In this document: in pieces, positions 28,079-36,481 of the stretch
Position numbering within the stretch: position 1 is the first letter of the stretch
How the letters are laid out: every line of letters starts with the position of its first letter
DNA from: Methylorubrum thiocyanatum
GTDB taxonomy: Bacteria > Pseudomonadota > Alphaproteobacteria > Rhizobiales > Beijerinckiaceae
NCBI GenBank assembly: GCA_014138645.1
Contig: JACJIB010000002.1
Location: 124,001 to 188,000 of the forward strand
Direction of reading: 5' to 3'
DNA: 64,000 nucleotides
Translations under genes and position numbers: made by a program
The notes under the pieces: model-generated
Database searches by the model: none
Told to the model about the DNA's origin: nothing
Seen by the model: the letters and a program-made list of their open reading frames with translations, nothing else

Positions 28079-29370
28079 CACGCGACCTTCTTGATGCCGA
28101 GGCTGTTGAGGTAGGCGGCAGGGTTTTCGGGGTCGAAGACCTTGCCGTCGAACAGCGTCTCGACGCCGCGCGAGGTGGAGGTCGGGATCGCGGAGACGCC
28201 GAGCGCCTTGGCGGCCTCGCGCCAGAGATCCTCGCGGTTGACCTTGCCGATCAGCGCCTTGGTGTCGGTGGCCGCGTCGAACTTGCCCCAGCGGATGTCC
28301 TCGGTGAGGAACCAGAGGTCGTGCGACTGATAAGGATACGAGGCGTTGTCGGCCCAGAACTTCATGATGTGCGGGCTGTTCTCGACGACGCGGCCGGTGC
28401 CGTAGTCGAACTTGCCCTTCATCCGGTTGACGACGTCGGCCACCGGCACGTTGATCCACTGGCGCTTGGCCACGATCGCCGCCATCTCGTCGCGGTTCTC
28501 GGGCTTGTCGCACCATTGCTGGGCTTCCATCACAGCCATCAGCAGGGCCTTGGCGGCGTTGGGATACTTGTCGACCCAGGCCGCGCGCATGGCGAAGGCC
28601 TTCTCCGGGTGGTCCTTCCAGAGTTCGCCGGTGGTGATCGCGGTGTAGCCGATGCCCTGGTGGATGAGCTGCTCGTTCCACGGCTCGCAGACGCAGAAGC
28701 AGTCCATCGTGCCGACCTTCATGTTCGCCACCATCTGGGGCGGCGGCACGACGATGGTCTCGATGTCCTTGTCGGGGTCGATGCCGCCGGCGGCGAGCCA
28801 GTAGCGGATCCAGAGGTCGTGGGTGCCGCCGGGGAAGGTCATCGCGGCCTTCACCGCCTTGCCCGACGCCTTCTTGGCTTCGAGCACGGCTTTGAACGGC
28901 TTGGTGTCCAGCCCGATCTTGTGGTCGATATGCTCCTTGGCGATCGAGATGCACTGACCGTTCAGGTTGAGCCGGGCCATGATGTACATCGGCACGGGCA
29001 CGTTGTTCTGCGTCACCCGGCCGGCGGAGATCAGGTAGGGCATCGGCGTCAGGATGTGGGCGCCGTCGATGCCGTTGCCCTCGGAGCCGAGCACGAGGTT
29101 GTCGCGGGTGGTGCCCCAGCTCGCCTGCTTCAGAACCTCGGTCTCGGGCAGGCCGTACTTGGCGAAGATGCCCTTCTCCTTGGCGACGAAGAGCGGCGCG
29201 GCATCGGTCAGCGCGATGAAGCCCAGCTTGGCCCCCTTCACCTCCGGCCCCGCGCCCTGCGCGAAGGCACCGGCCGGCAGAGCGGCGCGGGCCGCACCCG
29301 CCAGTGCGAGCGCGGCGGCCGCCCCCTTGAGGACGCCGCGGCGGGTCGTGTTGCCCTGATCGATACTCAT
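28078..29370 (-). CDS. nrtA: Nitrate-binding protein of ABC transporter (NrtA/CmpA family), Tat-exported
   Basis: 430 residues from ATG 29370. A twin-arginine signal is clear (Arg10-Arg11 in TTRRGVLKGAAAALALAG). The mature protein has the NrtA/CmpA fold: KLGFIALTDAAPLFVAKEKGIFAKYGL, KQASWGTTRDNLVLG, IDGAHILTPMPYL, GGTHDLWIRYWLAAGGIDPDKDIETIVVPPPQMVANMKVGTMDCFCVCEPWNEQLI. It captures nitrate (or nitrite) in the periplasm for NrtB/NrtD. It is the first gene of the transport/reduction operon and has a structured 5' leader with a sigma-54 promoter. NasS further upstream is its cytoplasmic paralogue. Confidence 0.93.
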   Translation of the reverse strand: MSIDQGNTTRRGVLKGAAAALALAGAARAALPAGAFAQGAGPEVKGAKLGFIALTDAAPLFVAKEKGIFAKYGLPETEVLKQASWGTTRDNLVLGSEGNGIDGAHILTPMPYLISAGRVTQNNVPVPMYIMARLNLNGQCISIAKEHIDHKIGLDTKPFKAVLEAKKASGKAVKAAMTFPGGTHDLWIRYWLAAGGIDPDKDIETIVVPPPQMVANMKVGTMDCFCVCEPWNEQLIHQGIGYTAITTGELWKDHPEKAFAMRAAWVDKYPNAAKALLMAVMEAQQWCDKPENRDEMAAIVAKRQWINVPVADVVNRMKGKFDYGTGRVVENSPHIMKFWADNASYPYQSHDLWFLTEDIRWGKFDAATDTKALIGKVNREDLWREAAKALGVSAIPTSTSRGVETLFDGKVFDPENPAAYLNSLGIKKVA

Positions 29371-29400
29371 CCGTTCTCCGCTCCGGCGCGCTGCCTGCAC

Positions 29401-29510
29401 AAGAAAAAAGCCGCTGTCCGGGATCGCCTGCGCGATCGACATTCGTCGCGTGCGGGCAATCCGGATCAGCGGCTTTGCTGACGTTTTGGGTCCGTCATCG
29501 TTGGCGGGCC
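29401..29510 (-). promoter_or_regulatory. NasT (ANTAR) antitermination leader: two hexaloop hairpins plus intrinsic terminator
   Basis: Read on the minus strand. Hairpin P1 has arms 29510-29503 and 29496-29489 (6 of 8 positions paired, two C.A mismatches) around the loop AACGAT. A 6-nt linker follows. Hairpin P2 has arms GTCAGC (29482-29477) and GCTGAT (29470-29465) around the loop AAAGCC. Both hexaloops have A at position 1 and G at position 4, the signature of ANTAR-protein RNA targets. The terminator pairs AAAGCCGCTGATCCGG (29476-29461) with CCGGACAGCGGCTTT (29421-29407), followed by a T-rich tail to 29401. It shares bases with P2, so P2 and the terminator are mutually exclusive. NasT is encoded just upstream. 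Confidence 0.88.
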
Positions 29511-29524
29511 CGTGCGGGAACACT

Positions 29525-29540
29525 TGCAGGAGCCGTGCCA
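29525..29540 (-). promoter_or_regulatory. Sigma-54 promoter of the nrtA operon
   Basis: On the minus strand, TGGCACGGCTCCTGCA (29540-29525) matches the -24/-12 consensus TGGCACGRNNNTTGCW at all specified positions but one. The GG and GC dinucleotides have the correct spacing. Transcription would start near 29514, directly in front of the first ANTAR hairpin. Two TGGTGC half-sites (29651-29656 and 29659-29664) and a GTGC-GCT-GCAC dyad (29626-29636) upstream could be NtrC enhancer sites. That part is tentative. Confidence 0.8.
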
Positions 29541-29699
29541 ACTGCAGGACGCGCGCATCGCGGCCGTCGCGCCGGTGCGCAGAGCCATTTGCGGCGCGGT
29601 CCGCGCCCGAAAGCACAGCAGGCGCGTGCGCTGCACAAAAAATAGGCTGATGGTGCCGTGGTGCGCAGCCGAAGCCGGCGCGATGCGGCGGAACGGGGT

Positions 29700-30716
29700 T
29701 CAGCCGGCGATGGCCGCCGCGAAGATGTCGGGCCGATAGAGCGCCGCCGCCCGGTCCGCCGCGTCACCGCCGGGTGGGAGCTGCCCGCATGCAACCATCT
29801 GCGCGACCAGCCAGCGGGCCTGGGCCGGGTCCGGCCGGTGGGTCGCGGCGTCGAGGCGCAGATAGGCCAGGTTCACCCGCTCGGTGCCGTCGGCATCCAC
29901 GATCAGCGCGCCGCCGAGGGTGCGTGCGATGAGTGCCGCGTCGGAATCAAGCTCTGCCCGCTCGGCGAGCAGGCGGCTCAGCGCGTCGCGGTTGGCGAGA
30001 TCGGCGCACCAGAGCCCGGCCCGGTGGACCGCCCGCACCAGGGGAAGCGCGAAGTCGGCGCCCTCGGCGGGCAGGGCCAGCACCTTCTCCGGGCAATCGG
30101 GCGCGATCTCGCAGCCCAGCGCGGCGATGCGGCCGAGGCCGGCGGCGACGGCGACGCTGTTCCATGGGGCGCCGACGCAGAAGCCGTCGATGATCCCGCG
30201 CCGGAGCGCCTTCACCGTGTCCGGCGGCGGCACCACGACGAGGCGGATCACCGTATCGAGATCGAACCCGCCGAGCCCTGCGAACAGGCGGAGCTGGTAG
30301 GAGTGGCTGGAAAAGGGATGCACGGTGCCGATTGTGAGCGGCCGGCCCTCCGCGGCCCAGGCGCGCGCGACCCGGGCGAACGCTGCGGCCACGTCGCCAA
30401 GATCGTCGCTCGTCGGCGCCATCGCGCTCCAGAGCGCGTTCGAGACGGTGACGGCGTTGCCGTTGAGGTTGAGCGCCATCGGTATGCTCAAGCCGGCCTG
30501 CGGGCCGGACAGCCCCAGCGCGCTGGCGATGGCGAGCGGCCCCAGCATGTGCGCGGCGTCGAGATGGCCGAGCGCCAGCCGGTCGCGCAGGGTGGCCCAG
30601 GACGGCTCACGCGAGAGCGTGATCTCCAGCCCCTCGGCCCGGGCGAAGCCCAGCTCCGCCGCCGCGATCACGGGGGCGGCGTCGGTGAGGGGGACGTATC
30701 CGAGGGTGATCCTCAT
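29700..30716 (-). CDS. nasS: Nitrate/nitrite sensor NasS (NrtA-like, no signal peptide)
   Basis: 338 residues from ATG 30716, overlapping the nasT stop by 4 bp. It is a paralogue of NrtA (MRITLGYVPLTDAAPVIAAAELGFARAEGL, SREPSWATLRDRLALGHLDAAHMLGPL, VVVPPPDTVKALRRGIIDGFCVGAPWNSVAV) but begins without any signal peptide, as expected of a cytoplasmic sensor. In known NasS-NasT systems, NasS holds NasT inactive until nitrate or nitrite binds. NasT is then released and antiterminates the nas leader. The leader described at 29401-29510 lies directly downstream. Confidence 0.92.
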   Translation of the reverse strand: MRITLGYVPLTDAAPVIAAAELGFARAEGLEITLSREPSWATLRDRLALGHLDAAHMLGPLAIASALGLSGPQAGLSIPMALNLNGNAVTVSNALWSAMAPTSDDLGDVAAAFARVARAWAAEGRPLTIGTVHPFSSHSYQLRLFAGLGGFDLDTVIRLVVVPPPDTVKALRRGIIDGFCVGAPWNSVAVAAGLGRIAALGCEIAPDCPEKVLALPAEGADFALPLVRAVHRAGLWCADLANRDALSRLLAERAELDSDAALIARTLGGALIVDADGTERVNLAYLRLDAATHRPDPAQARWLVAQMVACGQLPPGGDAADRAAALYRPDIFAAAIAG

Positions 30717-31300
30717 CCGAGCAGGTCCGCCGCGGTGACGATCGCGCGGGCGATGTCGACGATCTTGCGCTTCTCGTTCATCGCCTGCCGCCGCAGGAGC
30801 TTGTAGGCCTCGTCCTCGCTCAAGCCCTTGCGCGTCATCAAGATGCCCTTGGCCCGCTCGATCAGCTTGCGGTCGGCGAGTTCGGAGCGGGCCTCGTCGA
30901 GTTCGCGCTGGAGCCGCGCGAAGGCGTTGAAGCGAAGGATCGCGATATCGAGGATCGGCCGGATCCGCTCGGAGCGCAGCCCGTCCACGACGTAGGCCGA
31001 GATGCCCGCATCGACCGCCGCCTGCATCATGGTCTGGTCCGAGCGGTCGACGAACATCGCCACCGGCCGCTCCGCCTGCCGGGACAGGCCCGACATCTGC
31101 TCCAGCACGTCCCGGCTCGGGCTCTCCAGATGGACCACGATCACATCGGGCTTGAGGTTCGCCACCCGCGCCTGAAGATCCGGCCCGTCGGGCAGGACGA
31201 CGACGCTGGCGACGCCCGCGGCGCGCAGGCCCTCCTCCAGGATCGCCGCGCGGGCGGTGCTCGGGTCGATCACGGCGACGGTGAGGCTGGTCTCGGTCAT
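30713..31300 (-). CDS. nasT: ANTAR-domain antiterminator NasT
   Basis: 195 residues. The N-terminal ~120 residues form a receiver-like domain (VAVIDPSTARAAILEEGLRAAGVASVVVL, KPDVIVVHLESPSRD, RPVAMFVDRSDQTMMQAAVDAGISAYVVDGL). The C-terminal ANTAR RNA-binding domain spans about 125-190, with LADRKLIERAKGILMTRKGLSEDEAYKLLRRQAMNEKRKIVDIARAIV including its conserved A-K-G-x-L-M and aromatic/Ala positions. It prevents transcription termination in the nrtA leader when freed from NasS. It is the first gene of the nasT-nasS unit; no promoter was assigned upstream. Confidence 0.93.
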   Translation of the reverse strand: MTETSLTVAVIDPSTARAAILEEGLRAAGVASVVVLPDGPDLQARVANLKPDVIVVHLESPSRDVLEQMSGLSRQAERPVAMFVDRSDQTMMQAAVDAGISAYVVDGLRSERIRPILDIAILRFNAFARLQRELDEARSELADRKLIERAKGILMTRKGLSEDEAYKLLRRQAMNEKRKIVDIARAIVTAADLLG

Positions 31301-31568
31301 CGAGGCCCGGTTCGGTTCGATCCGTTCGAGGAAGGCATTGCGGCGAAGCGGTGAAGGCGGGCGTGCTTAAGAACCTCGTGAGGGTGGCGCGCAAGCGGCG
31401 GCAGGCAAGCCATGTGCCCGCCAAACCCGGCTTGGGTCCGATCCGGTCCGGCCGATCCGACACGATCCGCGGCGACAGTTACGAATCGGACATGCGCCGG
31501 CCCCGGTTCTGCCGCAAACCGGGGCGCACACTCAAGCTGCTCGCGAATCCATTGGGAGGGTCCGGTCC

Positions 31569-32207
31569 ATGCGCGTCTTCGATCCGCTGCGAAAGCCGGA
31601 CGTGGCCGCGACCGCTCGCCCGGTGCTGCCCCCCTTCCTACCGACCCTCGGCCTTGCCGTGGTCGCCGCCCTGCTGTCGCTCGCCTGCCGCGAACCGGCC
31701 AAGGACGCGGTCGAATCGGCGCGGCCCGTTCCGGCCATGGCCGCGGCTCCCGGCGTCGTTCTGTTCGATCCGGGCCGGGCGCTGCTCGCCGATGTCGAGG
31801 CGGCGCCGGCCAGCGAAGCCTTCGCCCGCCTGATGCCGCTCGTCGCGGCGAGCGAGGCCGCGCCGACATCGGCCCGTCCCGCGCGCGTCGCCGCCCGGCC
31901 CGAGCGCCGCCGTGCACCGGCGAGCCGGATGGCGACGACGCAGCCCGCGATCCCGGCGAAGGCCGCGCCCGAGCCGGCTGGCATGGCGTCCGCGCCGGTG
32001 GCCTCCGCTCCGGAGGCTCCCGCGCCGATGGCCCGTGTCGAGGAGGAGGACAGCCGCTTCCTGCCCGCAGGCGCCCTGCCCTTCGCCGCCGTCGATGCGG
32101 TCTGGGACGCGGCGCGCGGCGCCGGCTCCGGTGCGGCGGCGGGGGTGAAGACCGGCATGACCAGCCTCGGCAGCTCGGTCGTCGGCCTCGTGGCGGATCT
32201 GCGCTGA
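31569..32207 (+). CDS. Hypothetical Ala/Pro-rich membrane-anchored protein
   Basis: 212 residues. One hydrophobic segment at about 24-42 (FLPTLGLAVVAALLSLAC) could be a signal anchor or a lipoprotein-like signal, since a Cys follows directly. The remainder is low-complexity Ala/Pro/Arg, with a short C-terminal amphipathic end (AAGVKTGMTSLGSSVVGLVADL). A GGGAGG Shine-Dalgarno lies about 8 nt before ATG 31569. No family is recognised. It is placed between nasT (divergent) and the GH15 gene. Confidence 0.55.
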   Translation: MRVFDPLRKPDVAATARPVLPPFLPTLGLAVVAALLSLACREPAKDAVESARPVPAMAAAPGVVLFDPGRALLADVEAAPASEAFARLMPLVAASEAAPTSARPARVAARPERRRAPASRMATTQPAIPAKAAPEPAGMASAPVASAPEAPAPMARVEEEDSRFLPAGALPFAAVDAVWDAARGAGSGAAAGVKTGMTSLGSSVVGLVADLR

Positions 32208-32388
32208 GCCGGGACGCGACCCGCGCTTTTCACAAGGGTTAGTGCCGAAAGCCTTGCGGAGCGCGGTTGCTGCGCCACTTCGCGCGAGGCGGCGCCTTCG
32301 CATGCGGCGCTCTCAACTGCGCCCGTATGAGTCCGAAGCCCGCGTCTCCCCGCGCCGTTCGGCCCGGGATGCGAGGACGGAGACCGGG

Positions 32389-34251
32389 ATGGCGGGACGG
32401 ATCGAGGATTACGCCCTGATCGGCGACGGGCGCACCGCCGCTCTGGTCGGGCGCGACGGCAGCATCGACTGGCTGTGCATGCCGCGCTTCGATGCCGCCG
32501 CGCTGTTCGCGAGCCTGCTCGGAACCGAGGAGCACGGCTTCTGGAAGCTCGCGCCCGCGGCGGAGGGGGCGCAGCATTCCTGGCGCTACCGCACCGGCTC
32601 GCTGGTGCTCGAGACGACGCACAAGACCCATGAGGGCGAGGTCCGCGTCACCGATTTCATGCCCGTCGGCGACGGCAGCCACGTCATCCGCCTCGTCGAG
32701 GGGATACGCGGACGGATGGCCATGCGCATGGATCTCGCCGTGCGCTTCGATTACGGCTCGGCGGTGCCCTGGGTCTCGCGCAGCGAACTCGGGGACCTGC
32801 GCGCCATTTCCGGGCCGCACAAGGTGGTCCTGCGCACCAACGCGCCGATGCGCGGCTCCGCGCACCAGACCACGGTCTCGGAATTCACGGTCTACAAGGG
32901 CGACGCGGTCCGCTTCGTGCTCAGCTACGGCGCCTCGCACGAGGAGGATCCGCCGCCGATCGAGCCGCGGCGCTGGCTCGACGACACCAACCGGTTCTGG
33001 CGCGAATGGTCGAGCCGCTGCACCGCCGCGCAGACGCCGTGGGACGACATCCTGCGCCGCTCGCTCCTGACCCTGAAGGCGCTGATCTACCGGCCGACCG
33101 GCGGCATCGTCGCCGCACCCACCACCTCGCTCCCCGAGGAACTCGGCGGCTCCCGCAACTGGGACTACCGTTTCTGCTGGCTGCGCGACTCGACCTTCAC
33201 GCTGCTGGCGCTGATGGATTCCGGCTACATCGAGGAGGCCCGCGCCTGGCGCGACTGGCTGACCCGGGCGGTGGCCGGCAACCCGGAGCAGGCGCACATC
33301 CTCTACGGCATCGGCGGCGAGCGGCTCCTGCCGGAGATCGAACTCGACTGGTTGCCCGGCTACGAGAATTCACGGCCCGTGCGCATCGGCAACGCGGCGA
33401 TCGCGCAGTTCCAGCTCGACGTCTACGGCGAGCTGTTCGATGCGCTGTTCCAGGCCCGGGCCCGCGGCATGGGGCAGAACAAGGAGGGCCTGCGCGTCGG
33501 TCAGGCGCTGATCAAGCACCTCGAGACGGCGTGGCGCGAGCCGGACGAGGGGATCTGGGAGGTGCGCGGCGGGCGGCGCCACTTCGTCCATTCCAAGGTC
33601 ATGGCCTGGGTCGCCTTCGACCGGGCGATCCGCAGCGTCGAGCTGATGGGCGTGGACGATCTGCGATCCGCCGAGCCGCCGGTGGCGCACTGGAAGGCGA
33701 TCCGCGACGAGATCCACGCCGAGGTCTGCGACAAGGGGTTCGACCCCGAGCTGAACAGCTTCGTCCAGTCCTACGGCAGCAAGGCGCTCGACGCGAGCCT
33801 GCTCCTGATCGCGCATATGGGCTTCCTGCCCCAGGACGATCCCCGCGTCGTCGGCACGGTGGCGGCGATCGAGCGGCACCTGATGCGCGACGGCTTCGTC
33901 CTGCGCTACGAGACCGAAGGCCAGACCACCGACGGCCTGCCCGGCAACGAGGGCGCCTTCCTGCCCTGCAGCTTCTGGTATGCCGACAACCTGATCGGAC
34001 TCGGCCGCTGCCAGGAGGCCCGCACCCTGATCGAGCGCCTGATCGGCGTCTGCAACGACCTCGGACTGGTCGCCGAGGAGTACGACGTGCGCGAAAAACG
34101 GCTGGTGGGGAACTTCCCTCAGGCGTTCACACATGTTGCGCTCGTCAACACGATCCTCAATTACAGCCGCGCGGTCGGTCCGGCGACGGAACGAGGCAGC
34201 GGCGCGGACCATTCCGAGTCGAGGGTAGGCGAATCCATCGCGGCGCAGTAG
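32389..34251 (+). CDS. Glycoside hydrolase family 15 protein (glucoamylase/trehalase-like)
   Basis: 620 residues from ATG 32389; the frame is open further upstream, but GH15 similarity begins at MAGRIEDYALIGDGRTAALVGRDGSIDWLCMPRFD. The N-terminal beta-sandwich (to about 230) is followed by the (alpha/alpha)6 barrel with GGSRNWDYRFCWLRDSTFTLLALM (substrate and general-acid region) and GNEGAFLPCSFWYADNLI (general-base Glu region). The family hydrolyses alpha-glucosidic bonds in maltooligosaccharides or trehalose. No signal peptide is seen, so it is cytoplasmic. Transketolase follows 50 bp downstream on the same strand. Confidence 0.92.
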   Translation: MAGRIEDYALIGDGRTAALVGRDGSIDWLCMPRFDAAALFASLLGTEEHGFWKLAPAAEGAQHSWRYRTGSLVLETTHKTHEGEVRVTDFMPVGDGSHVIRLVEGIRGRMAMRMDLAVRFDYGSAVPWVSRSELGDLRAISGPHKVVLRTNAPMRGSAHQTTVSEFTVYKGDAVRFVLSYGASHEEDPPPIEPRRWLDDTNRFWREWSSRCTAAQTPWDDILRRSLLTLKALIYRPTGGIVAAPTTSLPEELGGSRNWDYRFCWLRDSTFTLLALMDSGYIEEARAWRDWLTRAVAGNPEQAHILYGIGGERLLPEIELDWLPGYENSRPVRIGNAAIAQFQLDVYGELFDALFQARARGMGQNKEGLRVGQALIKHLETAWREPDEGIWEVRGGRRHFVHSKVMAWVAFDRAIRSVELMGVDDLRSAEPPVAHWKAIRDEIHAEVCDKGFDPELNSFVQSYGSKALDASLLLIAHMGFLPQDDPRVVGTVAAIERHLMRDGFVLRYETEGQTTDGLPGNEGAFLPCSFWYADNLIGLGRCQEARTLIERLIGVCNDLGLVAEEYDVREKRLVGNFPQAFTHVALVNTILNYSRAVGPATERGSGADHSESRVGESIAAQ

Positions 34252-34301
34252 GCGCATCCCGTCAGAGGGCGGGCGTTGGAAGCGAGAAAGACGGGTACTC
34301 C

Positions 34302-36377
34302 ATGAGCGGTGCAGACACGAGCCCGAAGACGGCCCTGAGCGAGGGCGACAAGCTCGCGATCGACACGATCCGGACGCTCGCGATCGACGCGGTGCAGCGA
34401 GCCAATTCCGGACATGCGGGCGCGCCGATGGCGCTGGCGCCCGTGGCCTACACCCTGTGGAACCGGTATCTGCGCTACGATCCGGCCCACCCGCACTGGC
34501 CGAACCGCGACCGGTTCGTGCTCTCGGCGGGCCACGCCTCGATGCTGCTCTACGGGCTGTTGCACCTGGCGCGGGTCGCGGAGGGCGATGGCGCCAACGC
34601 CCCGGCGATTTCCCTCGACGATATCAAAAAATTCCGGCAGCTCGACAGCCGTACGCCGGGCCACCCGGAATACCACTTCACCACCGGCGTCGAGACCACC
34701 ACCGGCCCGCTGGGCCAGGGCGTGGCGAACTCCGTCGGCATGGCGATGGGCGGCCGCTTCAAGGGCGAGCGCCTGAACCGGCCCGACCTGCCGCTGTTCG
34801 ACTACAACGTCTACGCCATCTGCTCGGACGGCGACCTGATGGAGGGTGTCTCCCAGGAGGCCGCCTCGATCGCCGGGCATCTCCGCCTGTCGAACCTGTG
34901 CTGGATCTACGACAACAACACCATCACCATCGAGGGGCACACAGAACTCGCCTTCTCGGAGGAGGTCGCGGCCCGCTTCCTCGCCTATGGCTGGCAGGTG
35001 CTGCGGGTGGCCGACGCCAACGACACCCATGCCATCGCCTCGGCGCTCGAGACCTTCCTGCAATCGAGCGACCGCCCGACGCTGATCATCGTCAACTCGA
35101 TCATCGGCTACGGTGCGCCGACGAAGCAGAACACCGCAAAGGCGCACTCGGACGCGCTGGGCCCCGACGAGGTGAAGGGTGCCAAGCGCGCCTATGGCTG
35201 GCCGGAGGATTCCGACTTCCTCGTGCCGGACGGCGTCTACGACACCTTCGCCGACGGCATCGGCAAGCGCGGCGCCGCGCTCTACAGCCAGTGGCAGGGC
35301 TTCTTCGAGGCGGCCAAGGCGGCGGATGCGGAGCATGCCGAGGATCTCACCGCCTTCCTCGAAGGTCGCCTGCCGGACGGTTGGGACCGGGACATCCCGG
35401 TCTTCGAGGCCGACGCCAAGGGGCTCGCGACCCGCGAATCCTCGGGCAAGGTGCTCAACGCCATCGCCAAGCACGTGCCGTTCCTGCTCGGCGGCTCGGC
35501 GGATCTCGCGCCGTCGAACAAGTCGAACCTCACCTTCGAGGGTGCGGGCTCGCTGACCCCGTTCGAGCCGGGCGGGCGCAACATTCATTTCGGCGTGCGC
35601 GAGCATGCCATGGGCTCGATCGTGAACGGCCTCGGCCTCGTCGGCCTGCGGGCCTACGGTGCGACCTTCCTGGTCTTCGCCGACTACATGCGCCCGCCGA
35701 TCCGGCTCGCCTCGCTGATGGAGCTGCCGGTCTTCCACATCTTCACCCACGACTCGATCGGCGTGGGCGAGGACGGGCCGACCCACCAGCCGGTGGAGCA
35801 GATCCTCTCGCTGCGCTGCATCCCGGGCCTCGTGACGCTCCGCCCGGCCGACGCCAACGAGGTGGCCGAGGCCTACCGGGTGATCTTCTCCTTGAAGAAT
35901 CAGCCGGCGGTGCTGGCGCTGTCGCGTCAGCCGCTACCGACCTTCGACCGCTCGAAATACGCCCCCGCCTCCGGCACCGCGAAGGGCGCCTACGTGCTCG
36001 CCGATAGCGAGGGCACGCCGGACGTGATCCTGATCGGCACCGGCTCCGAGGTGCAGCTCTGCGTCGGCGCCTACGAGACCCTCAAGGGCGAGGGCGTGAA
36101 GGCCCGCGTCGTCTCGATGCCGTCCTGGGACCTGTTCGAGCGCCAGGACGAGAGCTACCGCAACAGCGTCCTGCCGCCGGAGGTTCTGGCGCGGGTGGCG
36201 GTGGAGCAGGGCAGCGTCATCGGCTGGGACCGCTACGCCGGTTCCTCGGGCGCCATCGTCGGCATGCACACCTTCGGCGCTTCGGCCCCGATCAAGGATC
36301 TGCTGGGCAAGTTCGGCTTCACCGCGGAGAAGGTGATCGAGGCCGCCCGCGCCCAGGTGGCCAAGCACAAGAAGTAG
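34302..36377 (+). CDS. tkt: Transketolase
   Basis: 691 residues, the normal length. Thiamine-diphosphate enzyme moving two-carbon units between sugar phosphates in the pentose phosphate pathway. NSGHAGAPMALAPVAYTLW at the N-terminus and the ThDP motif starting CSDGDLMEGVSQEAAS and ending WIYDNN are intact. The pyrimidine domain has GVREHAMGSIVNGL with the catalytic Glu, and FTHDSIGVGEDGPTHQP. The C-terminal domain ends with GCxx-like MHTFGASAPIKDLLGKFGF. The Tal-Pgi gene follows 104 bp later on the same strand; a G/C-rich hairpin separates them. Confidence 0.95.
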   Translation: MSGADTSPKTALSEGDKLAIDTIRTLAIDAVQRANSGHAGAPMALAPVAYTLWNRYLRYDPAHPHWPNRDRFVLSAGHASMLLYGLLHLARVAEGDGANAPAISLDDIKKFRQLDSRTPGHPEYHFTTGVETTTGPLGQGVANSVGMAMGGRFKGERLNRPDLPLFDYNVYAICSDGDLMEGVSQEAASIAGHLRLSNLCWIYDNNTITIEGHTELAFSEEVAARFLAYGWQVLRVADANDTHAIASALETFLQSSDRPTLIIVNSIIGYGAPTKQNTAKAHSDALGPDEVKGAKRAYGWPEDSDFLVPDGVYDTFADGIGKRGAALYSQWQGFFEAAKAADAEHAEDLTAFLEGRLPDGWDRDIPVFEADAKGLATRESSGKVLNAIAKHVPFLLGGSADLAPSNKSNLTFEGAGSLTPFEPGGRNIHFGVREHAMGSIVNGLGLVGLRAYGATFLVFADYMRPPIRLASLMELPVFHIFTHDSIGVGEDGPTHQPVEQILSLRCIPGLVTLRPADANEVAEAYRVIFSLKNQPAVLALSRQPLPTFDRSKYAPASGTAKGAYVLADSEGTPDVILIGTGSEVQLCVGAYETLKGEGVKARVVSMPSWDLFERQDESYRNSVLPPEVLARVAVEQGSVIGWDRYAGSSGAIVGMHTFGASAPIKDLLGKFGFTAEKVIEAARAQVAKHKK

Positions 36378-36390
36378 GCTCGGAGATCAA

Positions 36391-36413
36391 CCCTCCCCCG
36401 CACAGGGGGAGGG
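36391..36413. repeat. GC-rich 9-bp inverted repeat after tkt
   Basis: CCCTCCCCC (36391-36399), a 5-nt loop, then GGGGGAGGG (36405-36413). There is no T-run, so it is not a classical terminator. It resembles the shorter palindromes of the repeat block at 39336-39527 and could stabilise the tkt 3' end. Confidence 0.65.
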
Positions 36414-36481
36414 TAATGCGTCCTGCGCCGCCCTATCTACTGGTCAAGGGACGCACAAAAAATCACGCGAGGACGACCGAG

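Noticed and set aside
33006-36377. Frame that would fuse an N-terminal extension of 432 residues to transketolase
   Set aside because: The extension lies within the GH15 gene in another frame. Transketolase similarity begins at the ATG at 34302.
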